Positions 1 to 11,719 of a DNA stretch of 64,000 nucleotides are shown here, piece after piece; the stretch's first letter is position 1, and the number at the start of each line of letters is the position of its first letter. The position numbers and the translations under genes are program-made. The stretch is from Quillaja saponaria. Its lineage: Eukaryota > Streptophyta > Magnoliopsida > Fabales > Quillajaceae. The notes under the pieces were generated by a model. The model saw only the letters and a program-made list of their open reading frames with translations. It was not told where the DNA came from and did no database searches. The DNA lies in NCBI GenBank assembly GCA_029379385.1, contig CM055609.1:9362001-9426000 (forward strand), given 5' to 3'.

Positions 1-429
1 ACTTGAAATTTTTGAATGAAACAAATGAAGCCTAAGGAAATAACAACCTGCCTAGGGAGAATCATTGTTTTATTGATGCTAATTAGGATTGTATAGGGTA
101 GAGCATGATTTTTAGTAAAAGCTTTTTTCTTCTTTTTATTCGTTCCTAGTGATAGTTGTTGAACTGACTTCAGTAAGGACCACATGGTTAGGACACCACA
201 TTTCCAAGTAATATCTGAAACTCATTTATACAGCTCAAGCATGTGGTTTCATTAATTTATTTTGTTAATTTATATACAAGATAGTATCTTCAAGTTTTAT
301 TATAGTGATGTTCCCATTAATGATTAATGAAAGATTATGGGGTTACAGTGCATTTCCTCTGAAAGCGCACTATTCTAAATTTCTAACTGGTTGTGTACTA
401 GTAAAATATATTGTTTTTCTGTGCTTTAG

Positions 430-1735
430 ATGATTGAGGGATGCCCACCATTTCATGCAAAGCAAGAAAATGAAGTTCCTAATGCATATGCTGCAAAAGA
501 ACGTCCACCTTTCAGAGCTCCAACCAAGCTTTATTCTCATGGACTAAGAGAGTAATCTTCTATGCTTTTTGTGTTTTCTTTTCCTTCTGGCTTTTTTACC
601 TCCTGGTTTGAGAACAAATAACAGGATATTGAAACTTTTTTATTGCTTGACTTCATAAATCATAATGGTTGCAGTCTATTGATATGGCAGAGTTTTTAAT
701 TATGAATGAGGTTTTTACTTCTATCATCTCACTCTCACCTAAATAGGAATGTATACTAGTGAGGAGTATCCACATACTTGTAAACATATTTCCATGTCGA
801 GAGTGCAAATATCTTCATTCTTTATAATGAAAATGTGGGTATTGGGCTTAACTTGTTTTTATAGTTTGTTTTATCCAATTGTTCTTGATAAGAGATAATT
901 TGTAATTAGACAATTGGCTTGTGGACTTACTGCTGAAAATTCTTCCTCTCAAGCATCTTGCTTTCACCTTTAAGTATATGGTTATGTCATTCGTATTTTT
1001 CTTATCTAAGTGACTTTTGCTTGCAGATTGATTCAGGAGTGCTGGAATGAGAATCCAGCTAGGAGACCAACGTTTAGGCAAATAATAACAAAATTGGAGT
1101 CCATCTACAACAGACTTAGTCATAAAAGGCGTTGGAAGGTCTCTCTCCTTCCACCCTTCCCCTCTCCCCCCCCCCCCCCCCCTCTCTCACCCTCTGGATC
1201 CACATCTCTGTGTGGGCTGCACAACTTCTAGTTCAGAAAATTTTGGTATCATACTTTACTAATGAAATTAAAAATGGTATTTCCAATCTCAACCATTCTT
1301 TCGTAGCTATGATCTGAGCTAAACAGTTTTCTACAGTTAATGATATCCATATAATGCAAAGGTGCCTATTATTGGATAGCTTGAGAAAATACATTGCACA
1401 TAAAAAACCCTTTCTGTCCTCTTTGCAGTCGAGTCCACAAACAATATCTAGTAGTTTGATTTTCTTGAGTTTAAATAGCTATTGGCTACTTAATTGCAAA
1501 ATGGTTTTGCTAGTCCTAGTCTCTCTTGGGAAGTGAGATTTTTACATGATGTGGGTCATTGGCTATTCATATTTCCTTTATCTGATTACTAAATGTGTGT
1601 TTCTCTTGTTCCTTGTATCATGTGCAGGTCAGACCATTGAAATGCTTCCAGAATCTGGAAGCGATGCTGAAGAGAGACCATTCAAATTTAAGCAGATCCA
1701 GCCGTTCATCTTGTTCTTCAGCTAGCAGCATATGA
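430..1735 (+). CDS. Ankyrin/Raf-like protein kinase (integrin-linked-kinase-like), C-terminal exons only
   Basis: Three coding exons are visible: 430-551, 1027-1138 and 1628-1735 (TGA at 1733). They join in frame through GT-AG introns. The first gives MIEGCPPFHAKQENEVPNAY and on to LYSHGLRE. The second gives LIQECWNENPARRPTF, the subdomain XI signature of a protein kinase with its invariant Arg. The third gives a basic, Ser-rich tail ending in SSASSI. The wording of these blocks matches the plant ILK-like (ankyrin plus Raf-like kinase) family, of which Arabidopsis At4g18950 (ILK5/BHP) lies next to AG. The ankyrin repeats, the ATP-binding lobe and the catalytic loop lie left of the window. The intron at 1139-1627 contains a run of 17 C (1166-1182). 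Bases 1-429 are intron. Family is confident; the exact orthologue is inferred from the tail sequence and the neighbours. Confidence 0.88.
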
Positions 1736-2270
1736 CTTGAGTATTGACAGTTCGATTAGCTTATATGCTTTCAGAATTGATGCTCCGCTTCTCATATTGG
1801 CTGCAACAGAAATTGGCTTAAACAATTATGTGTCACTACCCATGCTTGACTTCTAATTTTCCAGATTCTTTTAGCTCGCTAACCTTTTGTTTTTTAACTC
1901 TTCTTTTTCAAGCTTTGAATTGAATATGTATTTGCTCAAGATTGCAAAATAGTCTTCATTCCTTGTACATTATGTATACAGTAAGGATTTATGTTTTTGT
2001 AGCTTCAATAGTGTTAAGGTCCTGAGAACGAGTATTACTTAACTTATTGCTTTCTGCTAATTGACTTGTTGTCTTTGATTGGAACAGAGGAATAATATAT
2101 AAAATGTGTGATCCTATTATTTCAATGTTGTGTGGTAACTGTTTAGCTCATTCCAAATCATGTTTGATCAATTTAATAAAGGAAAACTGCATCCTTTTGT
2201 AGCTATCACATTACCAAAAAGTTATTTTTTATTTTTTTATTTTTTTATTTTTTTTGGGGATGAACTTCAT
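1736..2270 (+). other. 3' flank of the kinase gene
   Basis: The kinase stop codon is followed by T-rich untranslated-type sequence with no supported ORF. I see no sharply defined poly(A) signal. The dispersed repeat described next begins at about 2270. Confidence 0.4.
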
Positions 2271-2650
2271 TTGAAAATGACAATTCATGTACTAACCGTA
2301 TTTATAGGTAAGAAGAACAAGAAACATTTTATGGACCACGTCAAAAGGAACAAGAACCCTCACAAGCATTGTATATATTTTTTTTAATTTTATTATGTGA
2401 CGGTGTAAATTTTTGTTTACACTTATCAGTTAATGGAATTATAATTATTAACTCAATATTATTATTGTTTAGGGTACTATCATAACTATTGTTTTTATCA
2501 ATATTATCTCATTATTGATGATAAAGAAAAAAAAGGAAAAGAAAGAGCACTTTGAATCCGGACCGGAATTTGTAGGAGTATAATTTCTAATATGATGTGC
2601 ATTTGTGTTTGCAAGAAGACACAAATGGAAAGTATATAGATCCTGACTAA
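2270..2650. repeat. Dispersed repeat, copy 1 (related copy at 11720-12110)
   Basis: This block shares several collinear stretches with 11720-12110. Among them are ACATTTTATGGACCAC, a block around ACAAGCATT, an A/G-rich stretch, and the pair ATGATGTGCATTTGTGTTTG / ATGATGTGTATTTGTGGTTG. The spacing is roughly conserved between the copies, so they derive from one repeated element. I see no coding capacity and no clear terminal repeats, so the class is unknown. Confidence 0.55.
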
Positions 2651-2770
2651 TACTAATTCAATCCATTTTACTAAAGGAAACTCTTTTAACAGATAAATAT
2701 AATGCATAAACTTAGTGCAAACAATAGATCATGCTTGTCAGAAAAGTGTGCATCTTCTATTAGTGCTAAG

Positions 2771-3333
2771 TAGGGTTGTGCAAGGAACTCAGGATAACCG
2801 AATACCTGAACTGAATCGGTAATTCGGTTCGGTTAAATTCGGTTCGGTTAAATTCGGGTATTTTTCTTATTCAGTTCGGTTCGGATAGTTAAATTTAATA
2901 CTCGTTATTTTCGATTCTGTTACGAGTAGTGAGGTAGAGTGGCACACGGGTACTCGTGGTTACCCGAAAATCAAAATATATAATTTTTTTTTGTTATTTT
3001 TAATGTATTGTTGTATTAAATTATAATTTTATATTTTTATTTGTGTTGAATATGTTAATATATTATATTTTTTGTATTTTTCTTTTATAATAACTAATGA
3101 ATTTAAAAAGTATGAGGTTCAAAAATAAAAAATTATAATTTTTAAATCAATTTTAGTGAAATATTGATAAATTTCTGGTAACCAAATACCCGAACCGAAC
3201 TAGTCATATTTTTTCGGTTCGGGTAATACCTATTTTCGATTCAGTTCGGTTCATAAATTTTATTACTCAAAAATTTCTGTTCGGTTCATAAATTTATCAC
3301 TATCCGGACCGAATCGACCCGTGCACACCCCTA
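2771..3333. mobile_element. hAT-type non-autonomous MITE (563 bp) with perfect 8-bp target duplication
   Basis: The left end TAGGGTTGTGCA and the right end TGCACACCCCTA are imperfect inverted repeats. The direct repeat GTGCTAAG flanks the element exactly on both sides (2763-2770 and 3334-3341). An 8-bp duplication and a TAGGG-type terminus are hallmarks of the hAT superfamily. The interior has subterminal arrays of the TTCGGTTCGG type near the left end and their complement near the right end, around an AT-rich core. There is no transposase reading frame, so it would need a transposase supplied elsewhere. Confidence 0.85.
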
Positions 3334-3341
3334 GTGCTAAG

Positions 3342-4260
3342 CATCACTAATCTTAATATAACAAAATTGAGCCACAACACTAAAATTCCCTAAAAAAGAG
3401 TACTTGGGAATTTTGCAGTAAGTTGAAGCCTATTAAACAATAATCAATGAAAATAAATAAATAAATAAGACTAATCAAGCAAAATCCAACTTTTCTATGC
3501 TCACACAAATAATGGATGTCACAAACTATGGATGTCAAACATCATTCTCTCATCGGCCTTTCCTACCATGTGCCAAAAGATCAGTCGTTGTATAACATCT
3601 TTCTCTTACTTGTTAATTAGCCAGTCAACCTATTGTCTGGTGTCACAAGAATCCTCACAGGTTTGTTACTTTGTTCATGATTTTTCTAGTGATCTCAAGG
3701 GCCTCAGGTGGCATTGTAGCTGAGAACACTCCAACCAAAATCTTTGTTCATCGCAGTTTGAATCTATCATAAATCAGATAGCAATAAAAACCAAGATTAA
3801 AGAAGCTATATGTGACAGTACCCTAGTATCTATGTGTGGGTAACATGTAATGAGTTCACATCGAATGTATATTACATTAATTCTGACGACATAAACTATA
3901 ATTACTAGCTAGTCTAACCTTATCGGATGTATATTGTATTAATTCTGACTACATAAACTATAATTACTAACTATCTAACATTTTCGTGCCGGTCATACTC
4001 AAACAGATACTCTTAGGTTCAAATGTTTAACAAAAATTTATCTTAATGATATTTTATGGTTTTCTATGCTACTAACTTACTATCTTATGATGTCAAGTAA
4101 ATTTTTATTTATTAATCTAGTACTTAATTAGAGTATTAAATTCATACATAAAATACTAGTTTGCTGACAAAAAAAAAATAATAATAATAATAATGAAAAT
4201 ATTCAAAACTTGTATACCGTGAAGTAATATTGTTAACCCATTACTTGGCATCATAAATCA
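3342..4260. other. Intergenic; includes a 62-bp tandem duplication at 3861-3984
   Basis: No gene is supported here. Two adjacent units, 3861-3922 and 3923-3984, share ATGTATATT, ATTAATTCTGAC and ACATAAACTATAATTACTA with a few substitutions. An (AAT)n microsatellite lies near 4178-4195. Confidence 0.6.
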
Positions 4261-4336
4261 GAGTGTGTTGTAACTGACCAGCTGCGAAAACGGTATCGTA
4301 ATAATATTTAAGAAAAACCTGGACCCGTTGCCCCAC

Positions 4337-4380
4337 TGGGCCCAACCCAGTTATCGCATTGTGAAGTAGGTATATATTAC
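4337..4380 (+). promoter_or_regulatory. Candidate core promoter of the dynamin-like gene: TGGGCCCA plus TATA
   Basis: The palindrome TGGGCCCA sits at 4337-4344. It contains TGGGCC, a site-II type element typical of promoters active in dividing or metabolically active plant cells. A TATATATT stretch follows at about 4370, roughly 200 bp before the ATG at 4573. The same TGGGCCCA octamer occurs at 46153-46160 upstream of the small secreted-protein gene. The assignment is by motif and position only. Confidence 0.45.
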
Positions 4381-4572
4381 GTAGTCCTAAACGTTCAAAT
4401 TGAAATCCCTCGAAACCTCTCAATTTGTTGAATCACTTTGCTACGAAACCCATTGCGCCCCAAAGATTCATTTCGCTGTGACAGATTGATTCATAGAAGT
4501 AGGCAAAGATTTTTTCTTTTCATTAGTGTTTGTTTCCCGGGATTCTCCTTTTACTTTCGTTTAATCTTTGAG

Positions 4573-6205
4573 ATGGCGAACGTCGGAATTCAGCATCACA
4601 ACGACCGTGGTCCATCTAACGGGTCCATCTTCTTCTGTAATTTCTGGGTGAGGAATACATTTCTTGGGAAAGCTCGGTTGAATATGTTTGCTTCTTCTCA
4701 AGAACTTGACAACTACTTCAACATTCTTATAATGCACTATGGGGTTCTGGATCAAAATCTTGTTCCTGCTTATATATGTCATAGATATCCTCATTGTTTT
4801 TATATTTCCCCCACTGAAATTCCATGGCAGATCGTTAGTATGTGCCTGACGGACGTGCATGCAGTTTCCCCGAATCTTCTTCCGTCCAACCCATTTCAAT
4901 CGGTGAATTTAGTTCGTAATTTTAGTCTCGGGGGCATTGGGGAGGTGGTCGATCAAAACTTCGCTAATGTGATTCAAAACCAACCCCAACAGCCTTTCGC
5001 CCCCGTTCTTGATGGTCTTAATCAACTTGGACCTCTGGGTGGTGATGGTTCTTTAATGCGCATAATTGGATTAGCAAAAGAATCACTTAGGAAAATTCTT
5101 CTGACAGGAGAATTTAATGAGTACCCAGATGAGAAGAGTATGCATTGTACTGCCCGTGTTGGTGAGATGTTTGATTACTATTCCACGCAACTTCATCAAT
5201 GTGCCGAAAGTGATCCCTCTAAGGATTTTCTGATTGAAGAAATTGCAGTGTTAGAGGAAGCAAAATGGATTGGACTTCCAAATTTTCTTTCTCGTGCTTC
5301 CTTCTTTACAATCTTGCAGAGGAAAGTGAAAGAGATATCTGCCATGCCAATTGGGTTTGTAGAGGACATTTGGAACTATATTGAGGATGTGGTCTTTTCT
5401 GTTCTTTGCCGTCATTCTGAAAATTGTGATCAACTTCAGATGTCAATTCGAAGTGCAGGCCAAAGTCTTATTGCTAAGATGAAAGCGAAGTCGATTGATC
5501 GTGTCATGGAACTTGTGGAAATGGAGAAGTTGACTGATTATACTTGTAATCCAGAGTATATGTCAGTGTTTGATAAGCTAATGTCCCATAAGGATACATT
5601 TTTGTGGGAGGCTTTTGGAGAATGAGGAGAAGCCTTCTTCTGTAATGCTTGAAGGTATTGGGCAGGTTGATGTGGTGGTTCTGAGGCAATATCCCCATCT
5701 GCTTAAACAATCTTTTGAATTGAAAATGAGGGTGACAGCTTATTGGCAGATTGTTCTGAATAGATTGATTGACGGCACGGCTCTGCATTTCCAGCATAGT
5801 ATCAAACACTTGGTGAATAAGGACTTGGAGGTGGAGATAGTTAAGAAGTTGTTGGGTACTCAAGGATTTGGGATTGAGGAATCTCCTTCTGTGGCTGTGG
5901 CTGTGAAGAGGGAGAAGGTTAAGAGGAGTACAACTAAGGCCAGAGAAGCAAAGGAGGTTATGTGCAACCCCTGCTGCAACAACCTTTTGCAGCAGCAACC
6001 AGACTTCTTGCAGCAAGAAGAACTAGGGGAGAAACATGCCTTGCATCAGCTGCCAGAAGCACAGGTGCAGCCTCAACAACAACAAGAAGAAGAAGTTACT
6101 GATTATTTTCCAGATATCGAGTCTACTGATTCTGAAGACACTAAAGACACAACTGAATATGAAGTTCAAGGTCAATGTTTTGGTTTAGTTCGTATTGTGC
6201 TGTAG
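4573..6205 (+). pseudogene. Dynamin-related protein 4-like gene lacking the GTPase domain, with a frameshift
   Basis: Intronless. The ATG at 4573 (AGATGGCG context) opens 350 codons ending at TGA 5623-5625. The dynamin reading continues in the +1 frame from about 5603 to the TAG at 6203. Residues from about 161 onward match the dynamin stalk: EFNEYPDEKSMHCTARVGEM, then FLSRASFFTILQRKV, then MELVEMEKLTDYTCNPEYMS. The second frame carries the stalk end and GED (AYWQIVLNRLIDGTALHFQH, then EIVKKLL and ESPSVAVAVKREK), followed by a Gln/Glu-rich tail. The first 160 residues are not a dynamin GTPase: no P-loop GxxxxGKS, no switch motifs and no TKLD are present. The break is at a T run (5599-5603), where one extra T would explain it. 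DRP4 genes are normally intronless, so lack of introns alone does not prove retroposition. Most likely a decaying 5'-truncated copy, but long stretches remain open and conserved. Confidence 0.75.
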
Positions 6206-6624
6206 TAGGAGTAGCCGATGATGGTCTGTTGTTGTCCTAATAGGATAGGATACTTATTGTCACAGTTTACAGATATCACATGTTATCTTTTAGAAAGTTT
6301 TCCTATTCATTTTGCAGCACTGTATAGTTGAATGAAATGCAATATTTTTGGGGACAATATATTTGTGTAATGCCTTTGATGCTCACTACTTGTAGTATGT
6401 GTCTTTGCCAGCGGGAAGTCAGAAATATCTCTCTGCTTAGCAGGTGGTTCTTATACTATGTGAGTTTGCATGTGTTTCAAATCACGTTTTTATTTTCCAT
6501 TTTCGACGTTTTCTGAACCAAAATAGGAGGAGTTCATTGTTGAGTGAAAGAACATCTTCAAAAAAGGTATTCTTGAAATGCTCCTGATTTCTTCCTTTCC
6601 CCTGTCCCAATTTACTGTTTTAAT
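6206..6624 (+). other. 3' flank of the dynamin-like gene
   Basis: T-rich non-coding sequence following the last stop at 6205. Nothing else is recognised. Confidence 0.35.
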
Positions 6625-6965
6625 GGCCGGGAATTTAGTTTTTCAGCATTTATGGGTTTTATTATTATTATTTTTTTGTGTTGTTTGCTGCAATTTACTT
6701 TTTCTTCCATGTTGAATAAGTGAAAGTAAAGGAGAATGTTTCTTTTCAAATTTGTTTAGATTTTCCAAGTATATATCTATAAATCTATGTAGTACAGAAG
6801 TAAGTAGATTTTCCAAGGTAGGTAATTTTCTTTTCAAATTTGTTTCAGAATTTAGTTTGGCCAGCATTTAAGGTATGTTTTTTTGTTGTTTGCTGCAAAT
6901 TAAAATTTCTACCATGTTGAATAGGGGAAAGTAAAGTAGAAAATGTTTATTTTCAAACTTTTTTT
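6625..6965. repeat. Imperfect local duplication, about 215 bp apart
   Basis: The block from about 6630 (GAATTTAGTTT, CAGCATTTA, GTTGTTTGCTGCAA, CCATGTTGAATA, AAAGTAAAG, TTTTCAAA) recurs in the same order from about 6849. The two units are diverged. The unit boundary also repeats TTTCTTTTCAAATTTGTTT. There is no coding content. Confidence 0.6.
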
Positions 6966-9383
6966 TGGTGCAATTTACTTTGACAGCGAAACCAAGTGGC
7001 GAAAGGAGGAGGCAGGGAGTCGGAGTGGGTTTACAAGCTCGATTATGGAGTTGACTGCATTTGAACGGAGCTTCAACAAAAAGCTTAGTTACCTTTTTTT
7101 TTGGAAAAATATTGGTTTTTCTGTAAGAGTCAGCTATGGCATCTGGTGAGTTCAATTATTTTTTTGGGGTTTTGAAGTTGCTTTTTTGTTTTCTAGGTTG
7201 GAGAAGTCGAACTGAACGCATGAGTTTGGTTAGTTCCTCTGGTGATTTTACTTTTGGTAAAATACTATATTTCTGATGATAATGGTGATGATGAAGGGAA
7301 AAAAAAAATTGGATCCTTAGAAGATCCTGGTATATGTATGTCTTGTATATTCTTTGATTTACTTTGCTTACTTGAGCATACTGCTCTTTTATATATTGAT
7401 TTTTATATTTGCATACTTTAATGGGGGATTTTTGTTATGAGCCATTATCTAAGGTATTATTATTAGTTCTGTTCGGACCTTGGCTCCATGTATTGTTTTT
7501 ATTTGGAACTTAGCAGTATTGGTCTGGTTGGTAAGCATCGGGAAAGGGCTTCAGTGCTGTATTTAGATTGGCTATCTTGTCTTTGAAATCAGTGATATAT
7601 TATTCTTTGATATTAATAGAAGTGCTTATATTTCTGTTTAAAAAAATAATGATGAATTTAGACAGGAAAGAAACAATAACTATGGTGTTTAAGCTATGAA
7701 ACTGAAATTGCACTTTTTTTTTTCCACATGGCCATTTGGCCGATGCTGTTCCTTTTTTCCTTTTCCATTTTGGAGAAAAGAAAAGAAAATATAATTACTG
7801 GCTTTTTCCCTTCTGACTGTGAATAAGTAATGCAAAAAGGAGTTTGAATAATTACTCCATTGATTCGTGTCACAATTTGTTTCTCATGATACTTATTTTA
7901 GATGCGTAATATCAGGTGTACAAGTTGTGATGGCTCCAGCAGGAAGGGGTTCATGACTTTCTTGCTTTCTTACAAATTGACTTCTAGACATGAATGTCAT
8001 TGGCATCTCTACCAACTTTGCTTTTTTTTTCTTTAGTTGTTGGAATTTTTTTTTTTTTTTTAACTTACATGCATGATACTTCCATAAATCTTCTGAGCTT
8101 TGGAAGGACCTCAACTCAGATCTGTTTCAGTTTGGTAAGTAAAAGAAAATTCAGATTGGATTTGTTTCTGAAATTTATTAGCCTTAATTATGTTTGTCTG
8201 AGAATTACATTGGAACTACAATAAAATCTACCAATTAAGGTGAACTTTTTGAGTCCTCAGCTAAAATTGGTCTATGCAAATTGGCAGAGTAGCTTGACTT
8301 AGGTTTGGAGACAATGTAGATGCCTGGTGTAAAGATTATGCTGTTCTTCAACATATTAATGAAGATATATCAATTGAAAGTACTTAGTACTGGGATTATG
8401 GATTGATATACTTAAGGTTTGAGAACAGGGAATGAAGCCACTGGTCCGCATATCATATATATATACTTTGGAGTTTTATGTAAATTATTTAATCTAGTTT
8501 GAATTTCTTTTGACTAGTGGATAAGATTCTGCAAAACTGCAGATTATTGGCAGAGTAGCTTGACTTAGGTTTGGAGACGGTGGTCAAAATGAGAAAGGAG
8601 AGAAAAGGAGGAAATTACAAAGTATGGGTGATGAAGAAGAGGGCATGCAAAACAACAGAGGAGGAATAGATTGTATCTGAACTTTTTCCGTTTCTCCACT
8701 TAAAACACAACTCTTCAACATCTTGCCCTCATGAAAAATTGTTTCGACTATATCCTCCTCTACTCTTTTTATTTAATCTTCTAATTTTATTCCTATACCA
8801 ATATCTGCTAGATGTAACACAACATAAATTTCTACTGCAAACATTTAAGATTTTCTTTTATAACCATAGTCTTTTAGTAATTTTTTTCACAGGGTGATAC
8901 TAGGCCACCATCTTTTGCTGCAGCAACGTGCGACCAGTAGATTGCTGCTGCAGAATACCACCATTAAGTAGAAATAAAGAAACAACTGATATTTTATCAA
9001 AAGTGACAAATCGAAAGGATAATAGAAAAGCAAAGATTTTATTTCATCAAAAACTTCCCAACTAAATAATATTAGGGGATTCTTCTATAAACTTCCTAAA
9101 AACTCCCTATACTCAAAATTTTGAAGTTTAGAGACCAGAAGTATAATTTAACCTAAAATCATATAAAAATTTATTTAGATTGAATTATTAATTATAAAAT
9201 AATTACAATTCTGTAGTTTTATCATATCCAATTACTTGCTAGTGAAATATTATATTTAAAACAAAACTAGCTCATCCAAGAACCGCAGTTTCACCTGTAC
9301 CCGTTTTGTTTCTCTCATCATCTCAGTGACTGAGTGATTGACTCAAGTCTCTCAAACCCTAAGCTCAAATCCATTATCCATCA
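6966..9383. other. Intergenic, no gene; contains a 32-bp direct repeat
   Basis: No credible coding region on either strand. A 32-bp exact direct repeat beginning TTGGCAGAGTAGCTTGACTT lies at 8281-8312 and again at 8547-8578, 266 bp apart. The rest is AT-rich with T and A homopolymers. Confidence 0.5.
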
Positions 9384-10674
9384 ATGGAATCAAAGATGAG
9401 GAGCAAGAGTTGTACAACAAGAAGTATTAACAATCCGTTGGATGATGATGATATGTTGGTTGAAATCCTGCAGCGGCTTCCATGCAAATCCGTTTTCAGG
9501 TCCAAGTCTGTCCCAAAACACTGGTTCACTTTGATTTCTAGTTATTATTTTCTTGTTCAGTTCATTGGTTCATATCTCACCGGCGTTGCCTTTTACAAAA
9601 CCTGTCACCCCAGCAGCGCCGCCAGTTTTCTCATACTTATATCTACAATCATATTCATCGTAACTGAATTACCACTTGTTTTAGATAACGATATTAAAGA
9701 ATTTGAACCTCACCTTCAAAGAATATACTCTTTCAGTTTTCTGGGCTGGGAATTCTTAAAATACTAATTATCTGAATATTACTCTCTGCAAAAAAGATGT
9801 AGTCTGTGCCAATTCCCATGGTCTGTTTTTGTGTCACATATTTAGGACTATGAATTCTGTTCAGACATATTACGTCTGTAATCCACTCACCAAGAAATGG
9901 ATTGTCATCCCCAACACTCGTGCATGTCATCGAGTTTGGTCTATAGGCTTCATATGCGATCCTAGTTACTCAATGGGAATTGGGAGGTTGAGAGTGGTCA
10001 CCTTGCTTCATTACGTGATACACGATATAATGGAATACAAATGGAAGTTTTTTCATCTAAGACTCAAATGGAAATTTTTTCATCTGAGACTTGTCAATGG
10101 AGGAAGTTTGTTGCTTCTTTATGCAATTGGACAAGGATGGAAGATGATACTACTAATTATGCCATTGCTCATAATGGAATACTTCATTTCATTTGTCGAA
10201 CAAACATTTTGGTTTATAATCCTTTCAATGATTATTACCATACTATTGATTTTCCAACTGATAAGCACCCAAATCTAACTATGGATCTTATTGGAGTATC
10301 TTGCCAAACATTGCGAGTAAGCTGATTACCTGCATTTGATTATGGTGTTCATCATGATTTGAAGGTGTAGGAACTCTGTGACTATGAAAATGAGATGATC
10401 CCAGCTAGTGGAACAGTAATCAAAGGAACTTGTTGGAGATTGATGCATAAGATTTATTTCCACCCAGATATATTATGTACTCATATCAGACTCCCTAGAT
10501 GGACACATACATATACTAACTACTCTATGTGCTCTAGCTTACGATCCATATGATCTGGATATCATGTATTTTCGATACTTCTCTAGACACGAACTGAATG
10601 CTAAAGTTACTTCCTGCAAATTTTACTTCAATTTAAGTACTAAGAAGATTGCCACTCTACAAAAAGATGATTAA
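9384..10674 (+). pseudogene. F-box protein gene, decayed
   Basis: The ATG at 9384 opens a frame with a recognisable F-box at residues about 20-55 (DDDDMLVEILQRLPCKSVFR, then SVPKHWFTLISS). Members of this family are SCF ubiquitin-ligase substrate receptors with a downstream F-box-associated domain. Pieces of that domain follow in shifted frames: ANSHGLFLCHIF and TYYVCNPLTKKWIVIPN near 9810-9910, then AIAHNGILHFICRTNILVYN near 10160-10210. After an in-frame TGA comes ELCDYENEMIP near 10371, and lastly a stretch ending KKIATLQKDD before TAA at 10672. At least two frame changes and internal stops separate the pieces, so it cannot make a full product as it stands. A 27-bp in-frame tandem duplication sits at 10038-10091. 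Confidence 0.75.
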
Positions 10675-11719
10675 TTGGATTGTGTGAATAGACTATTAGT
10701 AGTTATAATCTTCCAGTTAATTTGGCCGACTCCAATTCCTCCTTTGCTAGATCAATCGAGTTCCTCTACTAATGACTGATCATTGTCCTCCTAGCTGCTG
10801 TATCGATAGTTATTCTACTGGGGCTTATTTGGGGAATGATCATTGTCCTTTGCTAGATTTCATACTTGTATTTTATTAGGATTGGTTTATATCTAGGGTT
10901 TTGAGTTATTGTCATTTTATGATTTTGATTTCTAGTAAGAAAGTTGCCTTTGACTTCTATCTAGTTAAATGTTATGATTTCTTGTTTAATTGAAATTCCA
11001 TTTGCAGCTTTGAAGGTATTTCGATCCGGGTCTTTTAGTATTGATAAATTCATGCTCAATGGTATCAAAGCTCTTTTATTTGTGAAAATGAATGTTTTGT
11101 TTCTTGTTGCTGAAATGTATTTGATCTCCGATTCGATGTCTTTTTTTTGTCTATCATTTTAATTTGCTAGATACATGAGATGAAGAAAGTTTTCAAGATG
11201 ATTTTCTTTTGTTGTATTGAATAATTAGAACAATTATGTTTTATGTGCTTTGAATTGTTTGTCATTGTGATATTTGTCAAAGAGACAATGCAGTTCATGA
11301 CGAATCAGATTCAGAAGTTTTAGCAATGCCTAAGCTTCATAGAATTATTTAATGGAGCATGATTGGAAGTAGCATGATAGTAGATTATTGACCGAGAAAG
11401 AATTATTTTTTGTATGTTCAGAGTTTATTGGATTGGATGCAGGAAATGATGAAAATCATATGTTGGTACTGGGTACAACCATGGAGATGATGAAAAGGTG
11501 GAATTCTCGCAATTTCTAACTTATATTCAAGTGGCACTTGACTTTTAAGAAAAGAGAAATGACTGACTTTCTACATAGTAAAATTTATTAGTGTCTAATT
11601 TTTAGTATAAGTATCTTACTTATCGGTCAATTTTAAGAATTATTGGCCTTAGCTTTTCAATGTCTGAAAAATGTATGCTGACTAGTGTCGGCCTCCATGC
11701 GAATGCTAATAATATGAAC
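10675..11719. other. Intergenic, no gene seen
   Basis: AT-rich sequence without a supported ORF. The string GATCATTGTCCT appears twice (about 10780 and 10838), suggesting a small local duplication. Confidence 0.4.

Noticed and set aside
4561..4899. Minus-strand open frame opposite the start of the dynamin-like gene
   Set aside because: It is a shadow of the plus-strand reading frame, with no promoter or family resemblance.
5596..5610. Programmed ribosomal frameshift in the dynamin-like gene
   Set aside because: The shift needed is +1, no known slippery site or stimulatory structure is evident, and a simple base insertion in a T run is the easier explanation.
5504..6016. Minus-strand open frame of 170 codons opposite the dynamin GED
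   Set aside because: Shadow of the conserved plus-strand stalk and GED reading; composition is that of complementary coding DNA.
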